From Aselliscus stoliczkanus (lineage: Eukaryota; Chordata; Mammalia; Chiroptera; Hipposideridae), in the NCBI GenBank assembly GCA_033961575.1, contig CM066732.1:75182687-75246686 (forward strand): a DNA stretch of 64,000 bases, in the 5' to 3' direction. Positions 42,211-53,890 of this stretch are shown piece by piece. Under the pieces are notes generated by a model. That model saw nothing but the letters and a program-made list of their open reading frames with translations. It was not told the DNA's origin and ran no database searches. The number at the start of each line of letters is the position of its first letter. Position 1 is the stretch's first letter. The position numbers and the translations under genes are program-made.

Positions 42211-42620
42211 AAGAATGTGTTTTCTGTTACTCCTGGGTAGAGCATTCTGTAGATGTCTGTTAGGTTTAGTTGATTTATACTGTTATTCAAGTCTTCTGTT
42301 TTCTTGTTGATATTCTCTTAGTTGTTTTGTCCATTATTGAAAATTGGATATTGATGTCTCCAATAGTGATTGTCAAAATGTCTACTTCTGCCTTCAATTT
42401 TTTGTTTTTGTTTTGTGTATCTAGAATCTTTCTTGGTGGGTGCATATATGTTTTTAATGTTTATATCTTAGATTGGCCTTCTAACACTATGAAAGTTCCT
42501 TATCTCTAATAACATTTTTTGTTTTAAAGTCTGATATTAGTATAGCCACTCCAACTCTCTTGGTTACTATTTGCATGGTATCTTTTTCCATTTCTTTTAC
42601 CTTCAACTTTATGTGTGTCT

Positions 42621-44814
42621 TTGAATCAAAAGTAGGCTGGTGGTGGTGGTTTGCTTGGTTGGTCATTTGTTTATTGTCTAGTGACTTGGCCGAACTAATC
42701 GTGCAAAGTCTATTCCCCACAGTGTGCAGCCTCTGATCTCCATTCTCAAATTTAAAAAAAAAAAAAAAAAAGAATTTATCCTGGTTACCAAGGGGTCCCC
42801 CCTGGGTTGACCTAATCTACTTATTAATAAAAGTTTGTGCTTTATCCCCTTAACCAGTTAGGTTTTTATTGTTTATTGTGGATGTGTGTATGGTTTGGAG
42901 GTAGCTATCATATTCAGAGTGTTAACATTGTTTTGCCCTATGTTCACTCAGAGACTAGTAGCTTGGAGGTTTGCTCTCTGACTGTTCAAAAGAAGTTACA
43001 GCCTTGGGCATGCGCAGTCTACTAGGCTGCCAGGATGACTGGGTGCTGTTGTTAAGTCTTGACTTCCTAGAAGCTGACCCTGAGTTCAAGTAGAGTATAC
43101 TGTTCAACAGCAGTGAGGCTTTACCTTGTATTGATAGGTCTGTGTAGCTTAGGGGTTGCTTTCATGTCTATCCTGCATGTCACCCTGATTGCTCCTGTGT
43201 GGGTGTAGCACAATGAACATGCAGACTTTCAGCCCCTAGAATTAACTGTGCTCACAGGATGGCTCTTTTTGACAATTACCTGGTTCTCTCCATTAAGACT
43301 TCTGGCTGCTCTGTTGTTTTGCTTGTGTCATGATACTGCTAGCTTCTCTTAACTTCTTTCCACCAAGGTCTCCTTTTTTTTTTTTTGACAACACCCTTAA
43401 GCATGAAGTTAAAGCTTGTTGCAAAATAAAATCATTCCCCTCAGACACAGGGTTTACTGTTGTTGAGTTCTTGTCTTTATAACTTGCCTTTCACCCTGAG
43501 CAGATCTCAGCTGTCGTCAGGGACTCCTAGAGTGACACCCTCTATTATTACTGGCCACCTGGGTGGGATTGAGTGTTCCTTTTCTTCTTATCCTGTCCCT
43601 CCTGGTGTGAAACCTCCACCCTACCAGTAACCTGGAATAGGGAAGATTAGGACACACTTTTGCACCCAGGGCTTGTGTCCTGAGATTGGGAGCTGGGTGA
43701 GGTAAGGGAGACCTCATTCTCTCAGCCACAGCTGCCTGGACTACAGCTTCTGCAACATGGAGCTGGAGAGGAACACAGCAAGCCTGCCTTTCTCAGGGTG
43801 AAACCGAATATTCCCAGACTGGGAACTAAAAAGGAGAGGAAACCCCTGTCTCGGCCTGAGTAGAATACCCAGGTTAAAGTTTCTGTAATGTGAAATTGAA
43901 GGGGTGAGGTAAAGGACCAGGTCATGGCTCAAATGTCAGAGAATTCCCCTGTTCATATCAGATTTAGTAGATTTTCTTGAATAAGTGTCTCTCCATTTGT
44001 TATATGCCTTAGGACAATATCCAGAGACTTTAAATGATTTTTTTTTTTTAAATCATTTTCACCAGCTAAATTGTTATTTGCTTGGGAGACAGTCCACTGA
44101 GAGGCTTATTCTGTAATTTTGGAAGTACCCCTCCAAAAAATTATATTTTACTCTTACACTAGATTATCCTAATGATACAATGAATATGTCGATGGTTTAC
44201 CTAAGTATTCACCAGTGAAGTAAAATATTGCCATTAGCAAAAGCAACTAAAATATCTTTGTTTCTGATTTTAAGTTGCTGATAATGAAACCCACAATCAT
44301 GACTTGATAGCTTCTTCAAGATGTGTAAGAGAATCTGATTGTCTAAACTTTTAAAATAATGTCAATACTTATTTACTTGTTATTGTTGTTGGCTGTGGTT
44401 TGTTTTTTAATTCCTACATAGTAAAGTACTGAAAATATTCTCATAAAATTTGTTAGTCCATGCTTTTGTTAAATTAACCTAGTTCAAATGCAGTGTACCC
44501 TGGTTAGCTTGGGAGGCCAAATTTCATACAAGAAATGTGTTTCATGAACATTTTTAATTTTACGGGGAACTAAAAATAAAATGTGTAAGAACTTGACAAT
44601 TACTCCACATAATTTTATAATATTTGTGTATACATCTCTTACTCTGTAGTGTAAGTACTTTGAAGAAATGAATAATTTCTCACTCATCTCTGTTCTCCTA
44701 ATTTTATTTCTACAACACAGTCCCTTTAAATCTGGGATTCAGCCACATTGTACAACAGACAACTTTTCAGATGTTTCATGCATGGGCACCTATGTATCTT
44801 TCCTGTTACACTTT
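42621..44814. other. Intron, GC-elevated part then AT-rich part
   Basis: Bases 42850-43950 are GC-elevated with short fortuitous frames on both strands. They may continue the antisense L1 (5' UTR) from 42.6 kb, but I cannot anchor it. From 43950 the sequence is AT-rich and unique-looking. Confidence 0.35.
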
Positions 44815-45078
44815 CTCTTTTCATTCATCAAATCTTAACTTACCTTCACTCAACTCAGTGTTACTTTTTCCTTTAAGTTTCTCTCTGTTTCTCCAGTCAG
44901 AAGTAATCATGCCTTTCTCCTGTTCCAGTGGCAATTCTGTAACTTTTACAATTTTTACTTGAAATTATTTATCTCCCTCTTCAGATTATAAGATTTAATT
45001 CATTTTTTATCTTTTTATTGCCACATACTTTGTACATAGAACTTAATTACTGGATGAATGAATGGATAAATTAATAAT
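44815..45078 (+). mobile_element. LINE2 3' fossil just before exon E
   Basis: Contains ccttcactcaactcagtgtt, tctccctcttcagattataa and attactggatgaatgaatgg. It ends about 30 bp before the exon E acceptor and could supply part of its pyrimidine-rich context. Confidence 0.6.
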
Positions 45079-45109
45079 TTAGTGAATGGTTTTATATTTT
45101 GTTTTACAG

Positions 45110-45233
45110 CCGAGAGACACACAAGATCGCAGTATTTTATGTAGCTGAAGGACAAGAAGATAAACATTCCATTCTCACCAATACCGGAGGAAGTCAAGCA
45201 TATGAAGATTTTGTGGCTGGTCTTGGTTGGGAG
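45110..45233 (+). CDS. RALGAPA1: RALGAPA1 exon E (coding exon)
   Basis: This 124-nt exon has a tgttttacag acceptor and a gtacta donor. The first base completes the Cys codon from exon D. It then encodes [20 protein letters not shown] and ends with [10 protein letters not shown] in phase 0. The GQEDKHSIL...GLGWE block is the conserved lead-in to the RapGAP-type domain shared by RALGAPA1/2 and tuberin. The donor is followed 25 nt downstream by a perfect 12-bp hairpin (45259-45286). Confidence 0.95.
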
Positions 45234-45258
45234 GTACTATTTTTAAATTATACCAATT

Positions 45259-45286
45259 ATTATACCAATTATTAAATTGGTATAAT
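45259..45286 (+). other. Perfect 12-bp hairpin near the exon E donor
   Basis: Arms attataccaatt and aattggtataat surround a 4-base loop (atta), 25 nt downstream of the gtacta donor. Further copies of the taccaatt motif lie at about 45249 and 45303. In RNA this could fold near the U1 site; function is unknown. Confidence 0.6.
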
Positions 45287-45650
45287 TTACTGTTATTAAA
45301 TTATACCAATCATTTTATTTTTATTTGGAAGCAGTGGTGTTCTTTTTCTTTCTAGCTTATTTTAGAAGCATATTTTAGGAGACTCAACAACTTAACAATG
45401 GGTTTCTTATTTTTTCTGCCTTATGTCTAAAAAGACAGCAGCAGTTGGGACTTTGAAAGGAAAATTGTTGCTGTTTTATGAGACTATATATTGTCAGAAA
45501 AGGTGAAACTCATAGGTTTAAAGATCTGGATTTTCCTCACTAGCCTAAGATATGAATATCTTTAGGACTATACCAAGGGGGCATGTTGGCATAGTTAGTT
45601 TTGAGGAGATTGGTTTCCAGATCCTTAACTTTATAAAATTAATATCTGAG

Positions 45651-46085
45651 GGCCAACCTATGGCGCATTGGTTAAGAGCTGGTTTGGGACGCAGCCGCCC
45701 TGGTTCGGATCCCACCTATGAGGGCCAGTGACACTGCCCTCTACAGCTAACAACAGCTCCACCTGGAGCTGAGCTGTGTGAGCCCCCGCTATGGTGTAGG
45801 CTGCAGCCCCTGCTGCAGTGGGCTGCCATAGGCTACAGTGAGTGGCTGGCAGCCAGCATGAGCTGCCAATAGCCATGGTGAGCGACATCCAGAGGCCAGC
45901 AACTGATCTGCCTCATCCGGGAAGAGCGCAATAATGATACCACCATGGGCCAGTGAAGCAACGTCCTCTGCAACTAGACTGAAGAACAAAAAGACAGCAA
46001 CTTGTCTGTTCCCCTTCCCCGATTCCCCAACGTTTTTCCCCTCCCCCAATTCCCCAATAAAATCTTTAAAAAACAAACAAACAAG
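45651..46085 (+). mobile_element. Type B composite SINE, sense
   Basis: Full-length sense copy about 420 bp after exon E. Starts ggccaacctatggcgcattg and ends ttccccaataaaatctttaa, with AATAAA and TCTTT in the tail. Duplication aaattaatatctgag / aaattaatacctgag lies at 45636-45650 and 46086-46100. Confidence 0.93.
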
Positions 46086-48557
46086 AAATTAATACCTGAG
46101 AACCCTTCTTCATTCTCTTCCCTCTTTTTTTCTATCCTTCAATTTTGTAAAAGAAAGGCTTACCACTTATGTGAGTCCTACATTGTCCCAGAAGGTTTGT
46201 CACCAAAAAAAAAAAATACATTTAAGAGGGCAGGTTTCTGAGTGACAGTGTCTCTGAAAGCAAAGCAAGAAATATGGAAAGGGAATTCCGGTCAAGATGG
46301 TGGAGTAGATAAACGCTGTGCTTATCTCCTCTCACGACCACATCAAAATTACAACTTATCTATGGAGCAGCCATATGGAGAACGTCTGAAGTCTAGCTGA
46401 ACTGAAGCCCTACAACTAAGACCATACAGAAGAAGCCACCTGGAGATTGGTAAGAGGAGAAGAGATGTTGAACAGGCTGGTCCTACACCTGCTCGTAATC
46501 ACTGAAAATAGGGAGGGATATCTCAGCTGCTGAGGTCCCCCTTAGAGGAGCAAGGGCTCCCAGCCCCACATCAGGTTCCCCAGCCCAGGGTTCCACTCCA
46601 GGGGAGAGAAGTCCACATGTGAAAACCAGTGGAGATTGTGGCTGAGTGAGATGGAGGGTGGCTGGAGTCCCAGGTGGTCCTCTTAAAGGGACAGCTCATG
46701 AACTTACTTGCTGACGGACTCACTCACTCTGAGCTCCAGTGCTAGGGCAGCAGCTTGAAAGGCACCAGGAACATACGGGGAGGAACTGGATTGTCTGGCT
46801 TCAGGGTGAGGGCTGGAGGGGCAGCTTTCTGCTGGACAGAGATGCTGATGGAAGCCATTTTTTCTTTGTTGAGCCCTCCCCGTCCTGGTGTGCTGACATC
46901 GGCAGTCTCCATCCACCAGTTAACACTTCATTTGCCCCACCCCTGGTGACTCGCTGAGACCCCGCCAGGCTCACCCAAGCCACTTTCAGTGGCTTTTCCA
47001 TAAAAATGGCCTGCCTTAGCTCATGCTGCAGACCTTCCGAAAATCTCCCAAAGGTTCACAAAACCCAAACAAGCAGCATCTAGCTTTGGCATATCCTGTA
47101 CCTCTGGCTGAGCAGCCCTAAGCCCAGCAGTAGCAACAACTTGGCCTCAGCTGAGGGCTTGGCCTCTCAAGGCACCTCCAAGCCCAGCGGCCATCTACTG
47201 ATAGCTTTATGGCTCCTGCCAGGTGACCCCAAGCAAGGCATAGGCTGCTGCCAAACTTGGCCTGCAGTGGGTCCTCTCCTGGGAGGCCCTGGGGCTGGCA
47301 CGCCCAGTGGCCCATATCACCCAGTCGCCTCCAAGGACAGCACACCCAAAGGCCAGACTGGGTAGACAGCAGAGCCCCTAAGCAAATGCTGCTTTGTAGG
47401 GTCAGCCGTTGCACCACAGCTCCTCCATTGTGTCACAGCCAGTCCTCATAACCAGTCAGCCTGTGGGCTACCAATTCCCATTGACATGCAAAGAGCAACC
47501 AAGGCTTAACTACCAACAGGAGAGAGCACATACAACCTACAAGGGATCCACCTGGAGCACCCCGCTCAGGTGCAACCCACCTGGGCCCCAGAGGATACCT
47601 ACTCCATAAGGCCACTCTACTAAGTCCAGGAGGCATATCAGTTCTACCTGATACAGAGACACAAACACAAGGAGGCAGCCAAAATGGGGAGACTAACGTG
47701 TCCCAAATAAAAGAATAGAACAAAGCTCCAGAAAAGGAACTAAACAAAATGGAGACAAGCAATCTACCAGATACAGAGCTCAAAACACTGGTTATAAGGA
47801 TGTTCAGTGACCTCAGGGAGAACTTCAACAAAGAGATAGGAAACATAAAAATGGAGAAGTAAAACATAATAGAACCAATCAGAAATAATACAATAAATGA
47901 AATAAAGAATACATTAGAGGAAGCGAACATTAGATGAAGCAGAGGATTGAATCAGCAATTTAGAAGATAAGGTATCAGAAAACACCCAAACAGCACAGCA
48001 TGAAGAAAAAAGAATCCAAAAAAATGAGGATACTTTAAGGGACCCCCAGGACAACATCAAAGGTACCAACATTTGCATCGTAGGCATACCAAAGGAAAAG
48101 AGAGAGAGCAAGGGATTGAAGAAACAATGACAGAAAACGTCCCTAACCTGGGGAAGAAAATAGATACATGAAGTATATGAAGTATAGAGTCACAAACAAG
48201 ATTAACCCAAAGAGGCCCACACCAAGACACATAATTAAAATGCCAGAGGTTAAAGACAATGAAAGAACCTTAAAAGCAGCAAGAGAAAAGCAGTTAGTTA
48301 CCTACAAAGGAGCTCCCATAAAATTGTCAGCTGATTTCTCAACAGAAACTCCTCAGGCCAGAAGCGATGGGCACAAAATATTCAAAATAATGAAAAACAA
48401 AGACCTACAACCAAAAGTATCTACCCGGCAAAGCTATTATTTAGAATCAATGGACAGATAAAGAAATTCCCAGATAAAACAAAGCTAAAGGAGTTCCTCA
48501 CCACCAAACTAATATTACGAGGAATGTTAGAGGGACTTCTTTAAGAAAAAAAAAAAA

Positions 48558-48715
48558 GGGGTCCGGATGAGTGGCTGGGTTGGTTAAGAGCTCGCTCAAG
48601 AGTGCAAGCTGAGCTCTGAGCAACAGCTGTTCAATGCCCAGACCAAGCTGAGCTGCCACTGAACTGCCAACAGGTGGCAGGATGGCTCAGCTTAAAAAAG
48701 AAAAATTTTAAAAAA
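48558..48715 (+). mobile_element. Type C SINE inside an L1
   Basis: Sense copy starting ggggtccggatgagtggctg and ending ggcaggatggctcagctt plus A-rich tail. It is placed directly after the L1 ORF1 end. Confidence 0.88.
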
Positions 48716-49409
48716 TCAAACTATGATAATAGAATGGCAAAGCTACATATCTATCAACCATTATTTTCAATGTAAATGGATTAAATGCTCCAATCAAAGT
48801 ATAGGGTGGCTGAATAATAGATAAGAAAACAAGACCCTTAAATATGCTGCCTACACAAGACTCACTTCAGATAGAAGGTAAACCTAGACTAAAAGTAAAG
48901 AGATCGAAAGATATTTCATGAAAATGGAAATGAGAAAAAGAAAAAAACTGTGGTAGCAGTACTTAAACCAGACAAAATAGACTTTAAAACCAAAGCTATA
49001 ATGAGACAAAGAAGGACCCAGTCATCCCACTTCTGGGTAATTACCTGAGGAAACTCAAAACAATACTTCGAGAGGACATACACATCCATATATTCATTGC
49101 AGCATTGTTTACAATGGCCAAGATGTGGAGGCAGCCTGGGTATCTGATAAAGAGTAGGTGGTACATATGTACAATGGAATATTGCTTGGCCATGGAAGGG
49201 AATGGGTTCTTACCATCTGCGGCAGCATGGATGAACTTGGAGGGTATTGTGCTGAATGGAGTATGTCAGACAGAGAAAGACAGATGCAATGTGATTTCAC
49301 TTATATGTGCAATCTAAAGGACAAAATAAAACAGAAAGAAACACACAGATACAGCAGTCATACTGATGGTTGCCAGATGGAGTGGGTTGGGGGATAGGTG
49401 AAAAAGAGG

Positions 49410-50020
49410 AAGGGATTAAGAAGTACAAATTGGTTGTTACAAATTAGTCATGGGGATGTAAGGTATAGCATAAGGAATATAGTCAATAATATTGTAATAA
49501 CTATGTATGGCATCACATGGGTATTAGATTTATTGGGATAATAGATGGGAGAAGGTTTGGGGTCAGGGTGAAACAAGTGAAGACATTAAGAAATACAAGT
49601 TGATAGTTACAAAGTCATCACTGGGATATAAAGTAAGGCATAGGGAATATAGTCAATAATATGGTAATAATTATGTATATCTCAGATGGGTACTAGACTA
49701 GTGAGGGGGATCACTTCTTAAATTATGTAAATGCTGTACACCTGAAATTAATATAAAATAATATCGAATGTCAATTGTCATTGAAAAATTAAAAGGGGGA
49801 AATAGGTGAAGGAGAATAAGAAGTTCAGATTTCCAGGTATAAAACAAGTAAGTCAGGGAATATAATGTACAGCATAGGGAATAAAGTCAATAATATTGTG
49901 ATAGCATGGTACAGTGTCAGATCATGGTGATTGCTTCTTTTGATATATAAATGTTGAAAAACTATGGCATACACCTGAAACTAATGTAATACTATATGTT
50001 AGCTATATTTTAATGAAAAG
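49410..50020 (+). repeat. Three imperfect tandem units in the L1 3' UTR
   Basis: The motif catagggaatatagtcaata and its variants recur at about 49470, 49640 and 49875. Each is preceded by a variant of attaagaagtacaa (49412, 49585, 49813) and followed by a ggtaataa/tgggtactaga or tgtacacctgaaa block. Spacing is about 170-230 bp. There is no coding. Confidence 0.75.
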
Positions 50021-50474
50021 ATTTTTTTTTAAAAAAAAGAAAGATGGAAAGGTACTGCACTTTTTGTCATTCTGGCAACCAACTTCTGTCAAGGTTCTGG
50101 TATCAAATCTATCTGAGAATTATAATTCAGAAGTGAGTTATTTTGTCACAGATTTGTATTAATGTTGATTTTAATTAAAAATGACGTGTCAGACACCTTC
50201 TAACAGAAAATGAATTTGATGTGGCTGATTGATTTGTCATTAAGTTAATAGCAGACTTTTTAATATATTGTATCAGCAAAATCTGTAGCTCTAAGATTTT
50301 GATGAAAATATATTTACAGCATGTATATATAATACACAGTACACTGGAAATTATGTCTTTTGCAATAATTTAAATTTATGATGAAATTTTTCATTATAGT
50401 TGTGAATTTAATACATAGTTTCTCAAAATTCTTGTAGAAAGTACATGAGCAAAATTGTTGAAGAACACTGCACT

Positions 50475-50575
50475 AGACTTTAAGCTCCTGGAAGGCAGGC
50501 ACTTTCACCTCATTGTTTTTTCCTTTTAAATCCCAATTCCTTGCACAGTGTCCCATACATAAGCCTTTTAGCATT
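50475..50575 (+). mobile_element. LINE2-terminal fossil
   Basis: Contains taagctcctggaaggcaggc and ccttgcacagtgtcccatac, typical of L2 ends. Confidence 0.55.
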
Positions 50576-50589
50576 CAGCGTAGATTTTT

Positions 50590-50735
50590 ATGGCTGATCT
50601 AACCTGCTATTTTACCTTCAGTGAGTTACTTGAGCTTTGTGGACCTGTTTGCGTATGTGTCAAATGTAGTATATGTGAAGTTCAGCTGAGATTATGTATG
50701 TGAAAGTGCTTTGGAAATTATAAAGAAACATTATA
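50590..50735 (+). mobile_element. Weak MIR fossil
   Basis: Contains gagttacttgagctttgtgg and gaaagtgctttggaaa in MIR order, heavily diverged. Confidence 0.45.
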
Positions 50736-50819
50736 AATAGATGTTTCTGTTTAAAAAAAAAGTATTTCTAATAAGTATTAGTAAAAAAATTTAAAAAGCG
50801 ATATTTGAAAAAAAACAAA

Positions 50820-52215
50820 TTAGGAGTACTCAGAATTCCTGGTTTCAAAACTTAGTACAAAGCAATTCTAATCAAGCAATGTGGTACTTGCACCAAGGAT
50901 AGATATATTAATCAGTGGAATCGAATTGAAATTCCAGAAATAAACCACATATCTGCAGTCAACTGATTTTCAACAAGGGTGCCAAGACCATTTGTGGAGA
51001 AAAAAAAGTCTTTTGAACAAATGGTGGTAGAACAACTGGGTGGCCATATGCAAAGAATGAAGTTGGACTCTTAACCTCAAACTATATATTGTACAAAGAT
51101 TAACTCAAAATAACTAAATGTAAAAGCAAAAACTGTAAAACTCTTAAAAGACCAAAAAAAAGTAAACTTTATGACCCTGAATTTGGCAAAGGATTCTTTT
51201 TGTTTTTCAATTTTATTGAAGTATGATTCATAAATAACAGGGATTTTTAGATATGACACTAAAAACACAAGCAACAAAGGAAAAAATCAATGAATTGACT
51301 TCATCAAAATTTAAACTTTTGTGCTTCAAAAGATACCATCACCAAAGTGAAAAGACAACCCACAGAATTAGAGAAAATAATTGGAAATTGTATATAAGAT
51401 AAGCGACTTACATCCAAAATATACAAAGAATTCATAAATCAATAATTAGAAGACAGTTCTAATAAACATTTCTCCAAAGAAGATATATAAATGACCAATA
51501 AGCACATGAAAAGATGCTTAACATCATTATCAGAAATGCAAATCAAAACCACAGTGAGATACCATTCATTAGGATGGCTAGAATCAAAAAGTCAGACAGC
51601 AGTAATAGCAACTATAGGCTAGGATTTGGAGCAGTCGGAATCCTCATATACCGCTAGTAGGAATGTGAAATGGTGCAACCACAGTGAAAAACAACCTGGC
51701 ATCTCATGAAACAGTAAAAGATTGAATTAGCATATGACGATAACTTCAACTCTTAGGTATATAACCAAGAGAAGTGAAAATGTATGTCCACACAAAAACT
51801 TCTACATGAATGTTATAGCATTATTCATAATAACCAAAAGTTGGAAACAACCTAAACGTCCATCAATGGATGAATGGATAAACAAAATGTGGCATATCCA
51901 TATAACAGAACATTATTCGGCCATAAAAAAGAATGAAGTACTGATATCTACAATGTGGATGTACCTTGAAAGCCTGCTTAATGAAAAAAACCAGTGACAA
52001 AGACCATGTATTATGGTCCATTTATATGAAATACAATAGGTATATATGCGTATATTGCTACATAAAGTAGACTATTGGTTGCTTAGGACTGACTAGGGGA
52101 TGAGGGAAGATTGGGGTGACAGCTAAAGAGTACAGATTTCCTTTCTGAAGTGATAATAATGTTCTAAAATTGACTGGTGATGAGTATGCTTATCTATGAA
52201 TATATTAAAATCCAT
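50820..52215 (+). mobile_element. L1 ORF2 3'-end fragment
   Basis: Sense L1 sequence. It contains the ORF2 C-terminal coding relic that reads KQPKRPSMDEWINKMWHIHI and TEHYSAIKKNEVLIS (about 51830-51960), followed by 3' UTR. Many stops. A small unrelated A/T-rich piece near 51190-51250 may be a nested insertion. Confidence 0.85.
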
Positions 52216-52269
52216 TAAGTGGTGCAGTGGGAACTCGCACTTCTGGGAAGATTAGGTAGACATACTGTC

Positions 52270-52735
52270 CCCTTTTTTTTAAGGTTTTATTGGGGAATTG
52301 AGGGAGAGGAACAGTGTTGGGGAATCGGGGAAGGGGAACAGACAAGTTGCTGTCCTTTTGTTCTTCAGTCTAGTTGTGAAGGACGTTGCTTCACTGGCCC
52401 ATGTTGGTATCATCATTGTGCTCTTCCCAGATGAGGGAGATCGGTCGCCAGTCTCTGGATTGCCACTCTTGGCAGCTCACACCAGCTGCCGGCTGCTCAC
52501 GTTGGCTGCCGGCCACTCACTGTAGCCTATGGCAGCCCACTGCAGCAGGGGCTGCAGCCTACACCGTCGCCAACGCCTCACAGCAGCCCAGCTCCAGGTG
52601 GAGCTGTTGTTCACCATTTTAGCTGTAGAGGGCAGTGTCACTGGCCCTCATATGTGGGATCCAAACCTGGGCCCTGCTGCTCAGAGCTGGCATCCCAAGC
52701 CAGCTCTTAACCAGTACACCACTCGGCTGGCCCTC
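52270..52735 (-). mobile_element. Type B composite SINE
   Basis: Minus copy from tttttttaaggttttattgg to the head end ccactcggctggccc. Separates an L1 3' fragment from an L1 5'-UTR-like stretch. No clear duplication seen. Confidence 0.88.
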
Positions 52736-53890
52736 CCAATTCTTCATACTATAATATATACAACAAAAACCCTGGACATTAAATGTAAAAGAAACATGAA
52801 AAGACTGAAAGATGAAGAGAAGACAGACCAACTATGGACTTCAGGACCAAGGAATGACATGATGATGAGTTCTCAGGGTTTTCTTTTCTTCATGTATCTC
52901 AGACTCAGAACTGAAGAAGCCAGCAACCTAGAAATATCAGTGAGTGCAGACCAAAAAGAAAAAAAAAAGACAAACAAACCCAATAGCCCACTCTTTCTAG
53001 GCAAAAGACCAGGAAAGTTGCAACTTAGAAAAATAGAGAACATTTAAACAATAACTGCTCTACTTCAAGCAAACACCACAGAAAATATTGTAACCACCCA
53101 TCCCCACCTCTGAAAAACACAAGTTGATTAGGGAGCCTAGACTTCTGCCCTCACAAGACTGTAATGAGGTGTCCCCAACATGACATCAGAGCAGTATTAG
53201 ATAGTGTCAAAGAAGGCCAAGTGCAAAGTCAAGACTTGCATCTTTGCCAGCTGGTAACAGGTTCCCCATCCACACCCAAAACAGTGTCAGTGAAGGGTAT
53301 AGGCCTGGGATTCCATCCCCTCCCAGCAATAATGAGGTGCCCCCTCCTCCTCTCCACTGGGGTAAATCAAAGGAGGCCTAATGGAGAATTGGGCCTTTCA
53401 CTGTCAGCCAGCGGTAATGAAACCACCCCCCACTGCTGTGTGTCACTGGACACCATGTAGGAAGCTGGAACTCCTAACTCCACCTAGCGGTAATGAGGAT
53501 CCCCCTCCCCAGGTGTCAGTAGAGGTTAAGTGGGGAACCTAGACTTCTACCTCCTCCTGGCCATAATGAGGTAGCACTCCCTTGCTTCTCTGGTGGAGCT
53601 ATCACAAACAGATTTAAATAAGATTCATAGTCTCAACATAATACGAAAATGTCCAGGCTTCAATCACAAATTTTACCAAGAACCAGAAAGGTCTCAAGCT
53701 GAATGAAAAGACAAATACATGCCAACACCAACATGACAAAGATTTAAAACTGACCATAATAGAAATGCTTAAAAAAGTTGAAACAAATGAAAAATAGAAA
53801 GTCTCAGCAAAGAAATAGAAGATAAATGGAAATTTTATAACTGAAAGACAGGTTCTGTTCACAGAGAGTTGTTTTTATAATTCCCCACTT
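52736..53890 (+). repeat. L1 5'-UTR-like sequence with degenerate tandem repeats
   Basis: The stretch resembles the 5' UTR of old mammalian L1 families. From about 53100 to 53600 it has imperfect units built on ggtaatgaggtgccccctcc and gggagcctagacttctaccc, recurring roughly every 80 bp. Downstream text (tcaatcacaaattttaccaa) fits the L1 5' UTR-to-ORF1 transition. Assigned from recall of the family; not verified. Confidence 0.55.

Larger units (their letters stand above)
38760..42620 (-). mobile_element. Antisense L1 (3' UTR and ORF2)
   Basis: Landmarks include the L1 3' end (ttgggatgtaattcacatac), the ORF2 C-terminus complement (aataatattccatagtatga, 39130) and reverse transcriptase-region text up to about 42.6 kb. 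It is interrupted by SINEs at 39.45, 40.23 and 42.1 kb and a Tigger-like element at 40.45-41.03 kb. Confidence 0.8.
46283..50036 (+). mobile_element. Internally deleted L1 retrotransposon
   Basis: It starts with an L1-like 5' end (cggtcaagatggtggagtag) and a GC-rich 5' UTR to about 47.6 kb. ORF1 remnants run to about 48543, with RPTPRHIIKMPEVKDNERTL and LSADFSTETPQARS as clear L1 ORF1 C-terminal motifs. A short ORF2 endonuclease start follows, including tcaatgtaaatggattaaat. Near 49015 it jumps to the ORF2 C-terminus and 3' UTR. A 16-bp duplication flanks it (46267-46282, 50037-50052; one mismatch). A type C SINE is nested inside. No intact protein remains. Confidence 0.85.

Noticed and set aside
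47433..47930. 165-codon open frame on the - strand
   Set aside because: Antisense to L1 5' UTR/ORF1 sequence; hydrophobic composition is an artefact of reading A-rich DNA in reverse.
49410..50020. CRISPR-like or satellite array
   Set aside because: Only three diverged units in a retrotransposon 3' UTR in a mammalian intron.
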